Of a DNA stretch of 64,000 nt, positions 1-9,335 are shown in pieces. The stretch covers positions 124,001 through 188,000 of the forward strand of contig NZ_WJOK01000008.1 in the NCBI RefSeq assembly GCF_009649785.1, read 5' to 3'. Both the position numbers and the translations under genes were made by a program. Position 1 is the first letter of the stretch; the number at the start of each line of letters is the position of its first letter. This DNA is from Agrobacterium tumefaciens (GTDB lineage: Bacteria; Pseudomonadota; Alphaproteobacteria; Rhizobiales; Rhizobiaceae). The notes under the pieces are model-generated. The model made no database searches. It was not told the DNA's origin and worked only from the letters and a program-made list of their open reading frames with translations.

Positions 1-1230
1 CTTACGGTCGGAAATGTAGCGGGCCGACAATTCGACCGCAGCCTTGATCGCTTCGTTGGAATATCTGAGGTGATGATAATCCTCGAAGTAAGGCTTCAGG
101 CCTTTCATGATCGCGATAGCATCATCGATCGACGGCTCGTTGACGTCGATTTTCTGGAAGCGACGCACCAGCGCGCGGTCCTTCTCGAAGAACTGGCGAT
201 ATTCCTTGTAGGTGGTTGAACCGATGCAGCGGATCGCGCCTGACGACAGCGCCGGCTTCAACAGGTTCGATGCATCCATTGCGCCGCCAGACGTCGCACC
301 CGCACCGATGACGGTGTGGATTTCGTCGATAAACAGGACTGCGCCGGGATATTCCTCGAGCTCCTTGACGACCTGCTTCAGGCGTTCCTCAAAATCACCA
401 CGATAGCGGGTTCCGGCCAGAAGCGTGCCCATGTCGAGCGAGAAGATCGTGTCATTGGCCAGCGCTTCAGGCACCTTGCCTTCAACGATACGCTTGGCCA
501 AACCTTCGGCGATCGCCGTCTTGCCCACGCCCGGATCGCCCACATACAGCGGGTTGTTCTTGGAGCGGCGGCAGAGGATCTGGATGGTGCGGTTGACTTC
601 CTCATGACGGCCGATCAACGGGTCGATCTTGCCGTTTTTCGCCTTTTCATTGAGGTTGACGCAATAGGCCTTCAGCGCATCCTGCTGTTTCTTGGCGGAT
701 GAGCCTTCTTCCTCGGGATTGCTGCGTGCAGCCTTGGGGTCTGCTTCCGGCTCGTCTGCGCCACGCGGAGCGCGGGTCTGCGACGTGCCCGGACGCTTGC
801 CGATGCCGTGGGAGATATAATTGACCGCATCGTAACGGGTCATTTCCTGCTCCTGCAGGAAATAGGCAGCGTGGCTTTCGCGCTCGGCGAAAATGGCCAC
901 AAGCACGTTCGCTCCGGTCACTTCCTCGCGGCCGGACGACTGAACATGAATGACAGCCCGCTGGATAACCCGCTGGAAGCCGGATGTGGGCTTGGAATCC
1001 TCGTCATAACCGGTCACGAGGTTGGTCAGTTCGTTGTCGACGTAATCGCTGACAGTCTTGCGAAGCGCATCGAGATCGACATTACAGGCGCCCATCACGG
1101 CAGCGGCATCCGCGTCGTCGATCAGCGCCAGAAGGAGATGTTCCAGCGTCGCATATTCGTGGTGACGCTCATTTGCAAAGGTCAGTGCCTGGTGCAGCGC
1201 CTTCTCGAGACTTGGGGAAAAAGTTGGCAC
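1..1230 (-). CDS. clpA: ATP-dependent Clp protease ATP-binding subunit ClpA (5' part, 410 codons)
   Basis: This is the N-terminal half of the AAA+ unfoldase that feeds substrates to ClpP in the cytoplasm. The start is a GTG at 1230; the gene continues past the left edge. The Clp N-domain that docks ClpS covers roughly residues 1-145, and a charged linker follows. The first AAA+ module has Walker A (GDPGVGKT) near residue 230 and Walker B (LFIDEIHT) near residue 298. The second AAA+ module and the ClpP-binding loop lie outside the window. The start is 10 nt after the clpS stop, so the two form the usual clpS-clpA operon. ClpA rather than ClpB or ClpC is supported by the clpS partner and the N-domain type. 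Confidence 0.95.
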   Translation of the reverse strand, partial: MPTFSPSLEKALHQALTFANERHHEYATLEHLLLALIDDADAAAVMGACNVDLDALRKTVSDYVDNELTNLVTGYDEDSKPTSGFQRVIQRAVIHVQSSGREEVTGANVLVAIFAERESHAAYFLQEQEMTRYDAVNYISHGIGKRPGTSQTRAPRGADEPEADPKAARSNPEEEGSSAKKQQDALKAYCVNLNEKAKNGKIDPLIGRHEEVNRTIQILCRRSKNNPLYVGDPGVGKTAIAEGLAKRIVEGKVPEALANDTIFSLDMGTLLAGTRYRGDFEERLKQVVKELEEYPGAVLFIDEIHTVIGAGATSGGAMDASNLLKPALSSGAIRCIGSTTYKEYRQFFEKDRALVRRFQKIDVNEPSIDDAIAIMKGLKPYFEDYHHLRYSNEAIKAAVELSARYISDRK

Positions 1231-1240
1231 GTTGCGATCC

Positions 1241-1594
1241 TCATTTCTTTTCCATGACGCATTGCAGCGGATGCTGGTGCTGTCGGGCGAAATCCATGAC
1301 CTGGCTTACTTTCGTCTCTGCGACCTCATATGTAAACACCCCACATTCTCCTACGCCGTGCTGGTGCACGTGCAGCATGATGCGGGTCGCCGCTTCGCGA
1401 TCCTTCTGGAAAAAACGCTCCAGAATATGAATGACGAACTCCATTGGAGTGTAATCGTCATTCAGTAAAAGAACACGGTACAAATTCGGTCTTTTCGTCT
1501 TTGGCTTGACGCGGGTTATAACGGACGTTCCGCGGTTCGTACCGCCGTCTTCCCCGTCGCCCTCGCCCTGCATGTAGATCGGCTCAGCGATCAT
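1241..1594 (-). CDS. clpS: ATP-dependent Clp protease adaptor ClpS
   Basis: 117-residue adaptor that delivers N-degron substrates (bulky hydrophobic N-termini) to ClpAP. An extended N-terminal tail of about 35 residues precedes the ClpS core. The core carries the hallmark [16 protein letters not shown], whose NDDYTPM element forms the N-degron pocket, and the later LHVHQHG and AETKVSQV segments. The ATG at 1594 has a GGAG about 10 nt upstream; a second in-frame ATG at codon 8 has no visible ribosome site. It is first in an operon with clpA. The aat gene at 41021, which makes N-degrons, is in the same window. Confidence 0.96.
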   Translation of the reverse strand: MIAEPIYMQGEGDGEDGGTNRGTSVITRVKPKTKRPNLYRVLLLNDDYTPMEFVIHILERFFQKDREAATRIMLHVHQHGVGECGVFTYEVAETKVSQVMDFARQHQHPLQCVMEKK

Positions 1595-1887
1595 CTTTCA
1601 TCATTCTCCAAACCGTTCTCAAACCGGCAGTCATCACCAGGAGGGAGAACTTCGCCTCTACATATCTAGGTCGTTAAGATCGGATTTTAAGCCCCCTGTG
1701 AAACGGTGCAATCACTATTGCGTTTGCGAAGAGGCAAACCTTGGGAAAAACAGGGGGCTTGCGATAGCACTGCGGGAAAGCGCGGTGCTATCCGCCTTTC
1801 CTGACGTGGTTTGAGCCTTGACGCGAAGCGCCTGCAAGGGAATCGCGAGCAACAGCGGACCTAATCTCACGCCCGCGCCATCCGCCG
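1595..1887. other. Intergenic region between cckA end and clpS start, with nested inverted repeat
   Basis: 293 bp without a gene. It holds a perfect 11-bp inverted repeat, AAGCCCCCTGT (1689-1699) and ACAGGGGGCTT (1750-1760). Between the arms sits a 6-bp stem, GTTTGC (1722-1727) and GCAAAC (1734-1739), with a 6-nt loop. Both flanking genes point left, so the structure could be the cckA transcript end, a clpS leader element or a small structured RNA. No run of T directly follows either arm, so a classical intrinsic terminator is doubtful. Confidence 0.5.
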
Positions 1888-4476
1888 TCATTCCTTGTTG
1901 TCGAGCATTTCGCGAACGGCGATCGCCAACTGTTTCAGCGAGAAGGGTTTTGGCAGGAAGCCGAACTTGGCATCCGCCGGAAGGTTTTTCGCAAACGCGT
2001 CCTCGGCATAACCAGAAACGAAGATGAATTTCAGGTCGGGATAGGATTTGCGCAATTCCCTCAGGAGTGAAGGACCGTCCATCTCGGGCATAACGACGTC
2101 CGACACGACGATATCGACCTTGCCTTCCAGCTCTTCCATCACCTCCAGCGCCTCGACACCCGAACCCGCCTCATGAACGGTGTAACCACGGGTTTCCAGC
2201 ATGCGTTTGCCGCCGCGCCGCACTGCTTCCTCGTCCTCCACCAGAAGGACGACGGCGGAGTTGCCGGTCAGATCCAGCGGCTCTTCCTTCACCGGTTCGG
2301 GCAGAGCCACAGGGGCGAGTGCCGCTTCACCGGGCTGCTGGCCCGGAACGTGCACCACTTCCACCACGTGGCGCGGCAAATAGATGCGGAACGCAGTGCC
2401 TTTGCCCACTTCCGATTCGGGATAGATGTAACCGCCGGACTGCTTCACGATGCCATAGACCATCGACAGGCCGAGACCGGTGCCCTTGCCGACATCCTTG
2501 GTGGTGAAGAAAGGCTCGAAGATCTTGTCCATGATCTCCGGGGGAATGCCGGTTCCGTTATCGGCGACCTCCACCATAACCATGTCTTCCGCCGGGACTT
2601 CCGGCCGACCGAGCGCTGCGGCTTCATCCGCATCCACATTGCGCGTGCGGATGGTGATCTTGCCGCCATCGGGCATGGCATCGCGCGCGTTGACGCAAAG
2701 ATTGATCAGCACCTGCTCAAATTGCGACAGGTCGGTCTTCACCGGCCAGAGATCGCGGCCGTAATCCACTTCCAACTTGACATTGGTGCCGGAAATCAAC
2801 CGGTCTACCAGCATGCGCAGGTCGCCGATAACGTCGGTCAGGTTGAGGATCGCCGGGCGCATCGTCTGTTTGCGCGAGAAAGCGAGAAGCTGTCGCACCA
2901 GCACCGCCGCGCGGTTGGCGTTGCGCTTGATCTCCATCAGGTCGGCGAAGCTCGGGTCTGCGGGCCGGGCCTGCAACAGCAGATGGTCTGATGACAACAG
3001 GATCGCAGTCAGCACATTGTTGAAATCGTGGGCGATGCCGCCTGCCAGCGTGCCGACGGCGTTCATCTTCTGCGTCTGCGCCATCTGGGTTTCGAGCGCC
3101 TTCTGCTCCGTCACCTCGATCGCATAAACGATTGCAACCTCTTCGGGCGCCTCGTCGTCCTGATCGATGACGGCATTGACGTAGAAACGGAAATGGCGGC
3201 CCTCGTCGCTCGGATGGCGGGAATCGAACGGGGCGATATCGCCCTGCCGGTCTTTCGCCTCGGCCAGCGCCTGCTCAAGCCTGGGTTTCTCATTGTCGTG
3301 GATGATGGCTTCGAGGGCAACGCCGCGATCGATATCGTCACGCCCGACGACGCCGGAGAACAGCTTGAGGAATGGCGCGTTGATACGAAGAATGCGGCCT
3401 TCGCCGTCGAGCGAGGCAATGGCCATCGGCGTATTGTTGAAGAAACGCGTGAAGCGCATGGCGGACGAGGATTCCGTATCCTCCTGCCCTTTCGGACGCA
3501 TCAGAACAATTGTCCGGCTTTCGCCGGGCGCGCCGTCCTTCGAGGTAACCTGATGCACGAGGCGGGCCGGCATGCTCTGGCCGTTGACCCGGCGCATGTC
3601 GAGATCGAGAATCTCGGTGCGCTTGGCTGAACCCTGCGGATGGACGGATTCGATCAGCGCCATACCCTCGCCGGCGACGATGTCCGACACAGTCATCGAA
3701 CCGGGCGAAAATTGCGCGAGATCGATGCCGAGCCATTCGGACAGGGTGGCGTTCAGATAAACGATCTCACCCTTGCGACCTGCGGAAAAGAAACCGGCCG
3801 GCGCATGGTCGAGATAATCGATGGCGTTCTGCAATTCGCGGAAGAAGCGTTCCTGATCTTCCCGCTCAGGCGTGATGTCGGCGATCTGGAAGACGTGCAG
3901 CGCCTCGCCGCCCGCATCCTTCAGCACCCGACCTTTCAGCCGGTACCAGTGCGGCCCGCCGGAAGTGGCCTCCCCGAGCGGCTTGAGCAGACGGAACTCC
4001 TCGTAACCGTCACGCCCCTCCCGCAAAACATTGATGAGGCGATAGAGCGCCTCGGTCGATTCCCGGCTGCGCGAGAGCAGCGTCTCCAGGCTCTGGATAT
4101 CGCTCGCCTTCGTGGTGCCGCTCATCCGGCAATAGGTGGCGTTGGCGTAGACCATATGCCCCTTGGCATCGGTAATCAGTGTGCCGTCCGGGTGTGCCGA
4201 CAGGAAACGGCGGGCCAGCCCGTCCGATTGCGACTGCGGCATGACCTCGATGAAACCGATGATCGACGACACCAGAAAAAAGATACCCATCATCGCCAGC
4301 ACGCCGAGAATGCCGAGCACGATTTCGTTTTCCAGCGAATCCTTGAAATAGACGAAAGCAGCAGCGGCAGCGATGAGCACCAGCGCCAGCAGCAGAATCC
4401 GCAAAACCGTGCCGGAACGGGCACGCCTGTCCACCAGCGGAAGGTCGTTGTCGCTTGTCTCGCGCACCCGTGTCAT
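1888..4476 (-). CDS. cckA: Cell-cycle hybrid histidine kinase CckA
   Basis: 862-residue membrane hybrid kinase. In alphaproteobacteria CckA passes phosphate through ChpT to the master regulator CtrA and to CpdR. Two hydrophobic segments (about 25-43 and 52-75) anchor it in the inner membrane. PAS-like sensor regions follow (about 90-450). The HisKA domain has the phospho-acceptor His483 in GGIAHDFNN. The ATPase domain has [17 protein letters not shown] and GKGTGLGLS, and the C-terminal receiver has the phospho-acceptor Asp793 in [12 protein letters not shown]. Domain order and length match CckA. It is transcribed alone. A CtrA-type box occurs in the same window at 50963. Confidence 0.93.
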   Translation of the reverse strand: MTRVRETSDNDLPLVDRRARSGTVLRILLLALVLIAAAAAFVYFKDSLENEIVLGILGVLAMMGIFFLVSSIIGFIEVMPQSQSDGLARRFLSAHPDGTLITDAKGHMVYANATYCRMSGTTKASDIQSLETLLSRSRESTEALYRLINVLREGRDGYEEFRLLKPLGEATSGGPHWYRLKGRVLKDAGGEALHVFQIADITPEREDQERFFRELQNAIDYLDHAPAGFFSAGRKGEIVYLNATLSEWLGIDLAQFSPGSMTVSDIVAGEGMALIESVHPQGSAKRTEILDLDMRRVNGQSMPARLVHQVTSKDGAPGESRTIVLMRPKGQEDTESSSAMRFTRFFNNTPMAIASLDGEGRILRINAPFLKLFSGVVGRDDIDRGVALEAIIHDNEKPRLEQALAEAKDRQGDIAPFDSRHPSDEGRHFRFYVNAVIDQDDEAPEEVAIVYAIEVTEQKALETQMAQTQKMNAVGTLAGGIAHDFNNVLTAILLSSDHLLLQARPADPSFADLMEIKRNANRAAVLVRQLLAFSRKQTMRPAILNLTDVIGDLRMLVDRLISGTNVKLEVDYGRDLWPVKTDLSQFEQVLINLCVNARDAMPDGGKITIRTRNVDADEAAALGRPEVPAEDMVMVEVADNGTGIPPEIMDKIFEPFFTTKDVGKGTGLGLSMVYGIVKQSGGYIYPESEVGKGTAFRIYLPRHVVEVVHVPGQQPGEAALAPVALPEPVKEEPLDLTGNSAVVLLVEDEEAVRRGGKRMLETRGYTVHEAGSGVEALEVMEELEGKVDIVVSDVVMPEMDGPSLLRELRKSYPDLKFIFVSGYAEDAFAKNLPADAKFGFLPKPFSLKQLAIAVREMLDNKE

Positions 4477-4641
4477 CTTGGCCTCGCAGTCCTGCAGGTC
4501 GTCATTCGGTCAGCCCTATTTCCTCAACGGAATCGGGCAGTAGAATTTCTTGTAGCAACTCGCTTGACCGTCAAAAAGCTCCGCTGCACCACAAAGGCTT
4601 AAAATCGCACAGAGAAACGGCCCTAAAGAGGCGCAAATGCC

Positions 4642-4929
4642 TCAGAAGCCTATTTTGCGGCTGCAGGTCAGCGCTTTAACCTGGCATTGAATGCGCGGCG
4701 CGGAGCAGACGATATTGCCATCCGCAACCGTGCAAACCGAGCATCCATCCGTGAAATCGATACAGGATGGATTGTCTCTTACGAACTCAATCATGTTCGC
4801 AGGATTTTCGGACGCCTTGTCATCCGCCGTCGCGGCCTGAGCGGGAAAAACAAATCCCGGCAATCCAAATAAAACACCAAAAATGAAAACTCTTACCGGA
4901 AACCCGTCAACCAGCAATTTCGCAAGCAT
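4642..4929 (-). CDS. Small secreted Cys-containing protein of unknown function
   Basis: 95 residues. A hydrophobic N-terminal stretch (about 12-28) ends in FPAQAATA, which fits a Sec signal peptide with an AXA cleavage site near residue 33. The mature part is about 60 residues with six cysteines (CIDFTDGCSVC, VCSAP, QCQV, TCSRK), suggesting disulfides in the periplasm or outside. GGAG lies 9 nt before the ATG at 4929, which supports translation. I do not recognise a family. It stands alone between cckA and the FliO-like gene, with over 100 bp of noncoding sequence on each side. Confidence 0.6.
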   Translation of the reverse strand: MLAKLLVDGFPVRVFIFGVLFGLPGFVFPAQAATADDKASENPANMIEFVRDNPSCIDFTDGCSVCTVADGNIVCSAPRIQCQVKALTCSRKIGF

Positions 4930-5170
4930 TTACAATCGCTCCTTCGAAGAGAGAATTGCAACCTTCATTGCTCCCCGGCATTGAAGGGAAAGATATGGCG
5001 CTTTGGAGGCGCACGGCCGGCTGACGAGACGATCCTATGAAGCGATCCTGGGGACGAAATGAATAAACCTTGTATCACGCTTTAAAAAATCGTCTTTTCC
5101 TGCTTGACGTTCACATTATAAGAACCACGGCAATATTAATTGCACGAAAAAATCTGAAGGGATGATCTCC
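4930..5170. other. Divergent intergenic region
   Basis: 241 bp between the small secreted gene (minus) and the FliO-like gene (plus). It contains a GAAGGG ribosome site at 5156-5161 for the rightward gene and an AT-rich stretch around 5085-5150 suited to promoters. I see no strong repeat or hairpin. Confidence 0.35.
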
Positions 5171-6400
5171 ATGATGGAAGATTTTATCGGCACCTATGGA
5201 AACAATCTCATCGTCGCCGTCGTCGGTGTCGGTCTCGCCCTGCTTGTTCTGGCAATTGTTCTCTGGATACTGCGCAGGCGCGGCGGGGCGGCCCCGTTTA
5301 TCCGTGGCGGTCGCAACCGGCAGCCGCGCTTGCAGGTTCTCGATGCGACGGCGGTGGACGCCCGGCGCCGTCTGGTGCTGGTGCGCCGCGACAATGTCGA
5401 GCATCTTGTCATGATTGGAGGTCCAACCGATATCGTCATCGAGAGTGGTATCGGCGCGATCCCAATCGTCAGGGAAGTGCGCGAACCGCAGGAAGCGGAA
5501 CTCAAGGCGCTGCCGCGTCAGGACAGCGAACCTAAAAGGGCTGAACCGCCGATCCCTCGCGAAAGCCGCCCAGCTTTGCCACAGCAGCCAATCGCAGCGG
5601 CATCTCCAGCCTCCTTGCCGGAAGAACCCGTAAAGCAGCCGCAGCGGCCGGAACCGCCTGCCCCGGCTGCTCGTGCAGCACCCACCCCTGCACCGGCCGC
5701 ATCGCTGCCACCACGTCCGTCTACGCCGCCGCAACCCGTATCCACGCCCACGACGGCACGCGAGCCCGTTGCACCGATAAGACCAGCCGCTCCGGAAAGG
5801 GATATTACCCGTCCTGCGCCACCACCGGCATCGGTCATTGCGGCACCGGCCGCCGCTGTTCTGCCTCTCGCCGCCGCATCACTCGACATGCCCGCCGAGC
5901 GACCGGAACAGCGTCGCCCTGATCCCTTCGCGCCGGCTCCTCTACCCTCGGCGCCGCCCGCACCGCCTGTCCAGGCAACGGTTCCTGAAGAACGGCCGAC
6001 GGTCGTTGCGCCGCCGGTTTTTGCCGCGCGCGAACCGGTCATCGACCAAACGAATGCCGCAGATTTTCTGGATGCCGCGCGCGAGCGCGTTCTACCCGGC
6101 CTGAAACCAGGGCAAGATGCGCCTGCGCCCTTTGCGCCAAAGCCCGAAAATCCGCCCGTCGTCTCCGCTAATGCCGAGCCGAAATTTTCCGATGACCTTG
6201 CCAGCGATTTCGAAAGCTTTCTTGAGGCGGAGATCGCCAAGAGCAAGGATGCGGATAGCGAACAGGCAGTCGCCGCTGCTGCGGAAAAGCCAAAAACCGA
6301 ACCCGTCTCGCCGCCTGTTACCGGTGCAACGCCGGATGGCGACATGCAGAAGGAAATGGCGCGTATTTTCGGCGAACTTTCCGTTACCCGCGACCGCTGA
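5171..6400 (+). CDS. FliO/MopB-like membrane protein with long Pro/Ala-rich tail
   Basis: About 409 residues. A single transmembrane helix near the N-terminus (LIVAVVGVGLALLVLAIVLWIL) is followed by RRRGG and a compact domain of about 70 residues (LQVLDATAVDARRRLVLVRRDNVEHLVMIGG). This resembles FliO, a flagellar export-gate assembly protein. The remaining 280 residues are low-complexity Pro/Ala/Glu-rich, with a short conserved-looking patch near the end (FSDDLASDFESFLEAEIAK). Of three possible ATGs (5162, 5171, 5174) the one at 5171 has the best spacing to GAAGGG at 5156-5161. No flagellar gene lies nearby, so a flagellar role is uncertain; it may be a general membrane scaffold. Confidence 0.7.
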   Translation: MMEDFIGTYGNNLIVAVVGVGLALLVLAIVLWILRRRGGAAPFIRGGRNRQPRLQVLDATAVDARRRLVLVRRDNVEHLVMIGGPTDIVIESGIGAIPIVREVREPQEAELKALPRQDSEPKRAEPPIPRESRPALPQQPIAAASPASLPEEPVKQPQRPEPPAPAARAAPTPAPAASLPPRPSTPPQPVSTPTTAREPVAPIRPAAPERDITRPAPPPASVIAAPAAAVLPLAAASLDMPAERPEQRRPDPFAPAPLPSAPPAPPVQATVPEERPTVVAPPVFAAREPVIDQTNAADFLDAARERVLPGLKPGQDAPAPFAPKPENPPVVSANAEPKFSDDLASDFESFLEAEIAKSKDADSEQAVAAAAEKPKTEPVSPPVTGATPDGDMQKEMARIFGELSVTRDR

Positions 6401-6440
6401 CAGGTTCACATCTGTCGGCAGACAGACATTCAAAACAAAA

Positions 6441-6475
6441 AAAGGGCGCGGAAACAAATCCGTGCCCTTTGTCAT
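6441..6475. terminator. Bidirectional intrinsic terminator between convergent genes
   Basis: AAAGGGCGCGG (6441-6451) pairs with CCGTGCCCTTT (6460-6470) with one G-U pair, loop AAACAAAT, and A and T runs on the outer sides. It lies between the FliO-like gene and the convergent dksA. Confidence 0.75.
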
Positions 6476-6527
6476 TTTGGTTTTGTTCATTGGCCGGCTC
6501 GCCGAAGCGCCCGGAACAACGCTGGCT

Positions 6528-6947
6528 TTATTCGTCGCGGTAGACTTTTTCACGACGCTCGTGACGTTCCTGCGCCTCGATGGACAGGGTCGCTATCGGT
6601 CGTGCGTCGAGGCGCTTGAGGCCAATAGGCTCACCCGTTTCTTCACAGTAACCGTAAGTGCCGTCATCAATCCGCTGAAGGGCAGAGTCGATCTTGGAGA
6701 TCAACTTGCGCTGGCGGTCACGGGCGCGAAGTTCGATCGCCCGGTCAGTTTCCGAAGATGCCCGATCGGCTAGGTCGGGATGGTTGGCGCTTTCTTCGGC
6801 GAGATGTCCGAGGGTCTCGCGCGCTTCTCTCAGGATGTCGTTTCTCCAGGCCACCAGCTTCGCGCGGAAGTAGGCACGCTGGTTTGCATTCATGAACTCG
6901 TCGTCTTCCGAGAGCACATATTTGCTAAGATCGATCTTCTCACTCAA
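6528..6947 (-). CDS. dksA: DksA/TraR-family RNA polymerase-binding regulator, zinc-less type
   Basis: 139 residues from a TTG start at 6947, which has GAGGAG 7 nt upstream; the first in-frame ATG upstream (6974) has no such site. DksA binds the RNA polymerase secondary channel and acts with ppGpp in the stringent response. The coiled-coil is about residues 20-97. In the zinc-finger region only Cys101 of the four canonical cysteines remains; the other positions are Thr104, Ser122 and Ala125, so zinc cannot be bound in the E. coli manner. The flanking GYC, IGLKRLDARP and RHERR are conserved. It is convergent with the FliO-like gene and divergent from sixA. Confidence 0.92.
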   Translation of the reverse strand: MSEKIDLSKYVLSEDDEFMNANQRAYFRAKLVAWRNDILREARETLGHLAEESANHPDLADRASSETDRAIELRARDRQRKLISKIDSALQRIDDGTYGYCEETGEPIGLKRLDARPIATLSIEAQERHERREKVYRDE

Positions 6948-7021
6948 CGCGATTCTCCTCGAAGAACATCTCAATGCGGCGGTGTATACTCCAATGATAT
7001 AGGCTGATTCAAGTCTACAGA

Positions 7022-7048
7022 TCAGTTTTCAGGCATTTTTAAAACTGA
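7022..7048. promoter_or_regulatory. Perfect 8-bp inverted repeat in the dksA-sixA divergent region
   Basis: TCAGTTTT (7022-7029) and AAAACTGA (7041-7048), 11 nt apart, in an AT-rich region between divergent genes. It could be an operator or a weak hairpin. A sequence one base from the CtrA box (TTAA, 7 nt, TTAC) lies at 7117-7131. Confidence 0.35.
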
Positions 7049-7155
7049 CACAAAAATCATCTAAATGACTAATTTTTATCCTTTATTCGTATTCAAGCGA
7101 TCTCTTCTTAAATCACTTAAACGCGACTTACCAACAGGAAAGAGGACTTGCGGTC

Positions 7156-7725
7156 ATGCAACCCTATCCTGTAGCATTCCTCCATTGCCTCCCAATCGAA
7201 CGTCGGTCCCCGCCCTTGACAGCATCTTCTCCGAGCCGAGTGTATCTTTTGCGCCACGCCAAGGCCGCCTGGGCGGCACCGGGAGAACGCGATTTCGACC
7301 GGGGATTGAACGAGGCCGGTTTTGCCGAGGCGGAGATCATCGCCGACCTTGCCGCAGACCGGCGCTACCGCCCGGACGTGCTCTTGTCTTCCACGGCCAC
7401 GCGCTGCCGGCAGACCACGCAGGCCTGGCAGCGGGCCTTCAACGAGGGCATCGACATCGTCTATATCGACGAAATGTACAATGCGCGCAGCGAAACCTAT
7501 CTTTCTCTCATCGCCGCGCAAACGGACGCACAGTCCGTGATGCTGGTCGGGCACAACCCCACAATGGAGGCGACGCTGGAGGCGATGATTGGCGAGGACC
7601 TGCTGCATGCCGCCCTGCCCTCCGGTTTTCCGACATCCGGTCTTGCGGTTCTCGATCACGACGACAGTGCCGGGAATGGTAAAAATCGCTGGCGGCTGGT
7701 CGATTTTCTCTCGCCCGGCAAATAG
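7156..7725 (+). CDS. SixA-type histidine phosphatase family protein
   Basis: 189-residue member of the phosphoglycerate-mutase-like (RHG) superfamily, closest in look to SixA phosphohistidine phosphatase. The catalytic RHA motif is at Arg33-His34 (VYLLRHAKAAW) and the second His is in MLVGHNPTME. SSTATRCRQT supplies the second Arg. The ATG at 7156 has an AGAGG about 10 nt upstream, but leaves a poorly conserved first 25 residues; a TTG at 7216 is an alternative. The substrate cannot be named from sequence: in E. coli SixA acts on phosphorylated Hpt or NPr proteins. Confidence 0.82.
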   Translation: MQPYPVAFLHCLPIERRSPPLTASSPSRVYLLRHAKAAWAAPGERDFDRGLNEAGFAEAEIIADLAADRRYRPDVLLSSTATRCRQTTQAWQRAFNEGIDIVYIDEMYNARSETYLSLIAAQTDAQSVMLVGHNPTMEATLEAMIGEDLLHAALPSGFPTSGLAVLDHDDSAGNGKNRWRLVDFLSPGK

Positions 7726-7856
7726 CCGCAGCAGCGTGTGACCAATGCGTTGCCGACGCCGGACTCGTTGAAAATCCATTGGCGCGCTTCTTTTTTGGGC
7801 AACCGCCCCTTCCTATATTGCAGCTGTGACCGTGAAAAATAGCTGGGAAACTGCCA

Positions 7857-9335
7857 TTGCCGCCTTCTCTTACGTCCCTGACAGACAGTGCGCTCATCGC
7901 ATTCGACAATCTGGCCGACCGTGCGAGCACCCTTACAAATCCGACATTGCGGCTTGGCGTCACCGGTCTTTCGCGGGCGGGCAAGACGGTTTTCATCTCC
8001 TCGCTCGTCCACAATCTTCTGAATGGCGGTCGTCTGCCGCTGTTTGAGGCCATGCGTTCCGGGCGCGTCTCGAATGTGCGTCTGGAGCCGCAACCGGACG
8101 ATGCCATTCCCCGGTTTCAGTATGAGGATCATATTCAGGCTCTGGTACGCGACAGGCTCTGGCCGGATTCGACACGGGCAATCTCTGAACTGCGGATCAC
8201 GCTCGACTACCAGAGCGCAAGCGGTTGGGGCCGTTGGTTTTCCGCGGGCAAGCTCTCCATCGATATCGTCGATTATCCCGGCGAATGGCTGCTCGACCTG
8301 CCGCTGCTTTCGCAGGACTACAAGAGCTTCAGCGACAGTACCGTCGCGCTGGCGCAAAATGGCATCCGCGCCGAACTCGCGCAGGAATGGTTGGCAATAG
8401 CCTCCTCGCTCGACATCAATGCGCCCGCCGACGAGATGACGGCGCGACGCCTCGCGGAAAGCTTCGCCGCCTATCTGAAGGCCTGCAAATCCGATGAGCG
8501 GTCGCTCTCCACCTTGCCGCCGGGCCGTCTGCTGATGCCGGGGGATCTCGAAGGATCACCGGCGCTGACCTTTGCGCCCCTGCCGGGCCTGACAGACGAC
8601 AAGGCACCAAAGGGGTCGCTGCGCGCCATGATGGAGCGGCGCTACGACGCCTACAAGGCAATCGTGGTGAAACCCTTCTTCCGCGAACATTTCGCCCGCC
8701 TCGACCGGCAGATCGTGCTGATCGACACTCTTCAGGCGGTCAATCGCGGCCCCGAGGCGGTGCAGGATCTGGAACGGGCGCTGGGCGATGTTCTCGCCTG
8801 TTTCCGCCCTGGCACCAACAGTCTTTTGTCATCACTGCTGGGCCGGCGTATCGACAAGGTGTTGATTGCCGCTACCAAGGCCGACCACCTGCATCATGAA
8901 AGCCACGACCGGCTGGAACGGCTAACCCGCCGTCTGGTGGACCGCGCCATTACCACCATCGGCATGAATGGCGCCGGCATCGAGGTCATGGCGCTGGCTT
9001 CCGTGCGCGCTACGCGGGAAGCAAGCGTGAGACAGGACGGTCACGAGCTTCCGGTCATCGTCGGCACGCCGATGGCGGGTGAAACCATCAACGGCGAGAT
9101 ATTTGACGGCAACCGTAAGACGGCGATCTTTCCCGGCGACCTGCCCGAAGACCCGGAGCCGTTTTTCCGCAGCATCGACAGGGATGGCGACAAGGCGACG
9201 TTGCCGGACGTCAATGTCGTGCGTTTCCGCCCGCCCAATATCGATGAACCGGGCAGCGGCGGCATCCGGCTTTCCGTTCCCCACATAAGGCTCGACCGCG
9301 CCATGCAGTTCCTGTTTGGAGACAAGCTCGCATGA
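7857..9335 (+). CDS. ycjX: YcjX-family P-loop GTPase/ATPase
   Basis: 492 residues from a TTG start at 7857, with a TGGGAA ribosome site just upstream. The Walker A motif is GLSRAGKT near residue 42, and VDYPGEWLLDLPL fits the following switch and Walker B region. Length and motifs match YcjX/DUF463, a family of stress-linked P-loop proteins, usually paired with the membrane protein YcjF. The stop overlaps the ycjF start by 4 nt (ATGA), so the pair is translationally coupled. Biochemical function is not established for most members. Confidence 0.88.
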   Translation: MPPSLTSLTDSALIAFDNLADRASTLTNPTLRLGVTGLSRAGKTVFISSLVHNLLNGGRLPLFEAMRSGRVSNVRLEPQPDDAIPRFQYEDHIQALVRDRLWPDSTRAISELRITLDYQSASGWGRWFSAGKLSIDIVDYPGEWLLDLPLLSQDYKSFSDSTVALAQNGIRAELAQEWLAIASSLDINAPADEMTARRLAESFAAYLKACKSDERSLSTLPPGRLLMPGDLEGSPALTFAPLPGLTDDKAPKGSLRAMMERRYDAYKAIVVKPFFREHFARLDRQIVLIDTLQAVNRGPEAVQDLERALGDVLACFRPGTNSLLSSLLGRRIDKVLIAATKADHLHHESHDRLERLTRRLVDRAITTIGMNGAGIEVMALASVRATREASVRQDGHELPVIVGTPMAGETINGEIFDGNRKTAIFPGDLPEDPEPFFRSIDRDGDKATLPDVNVVRFRPPNIDEPGSGGIRLSVPHIRLDRAMQFLFGDKLA

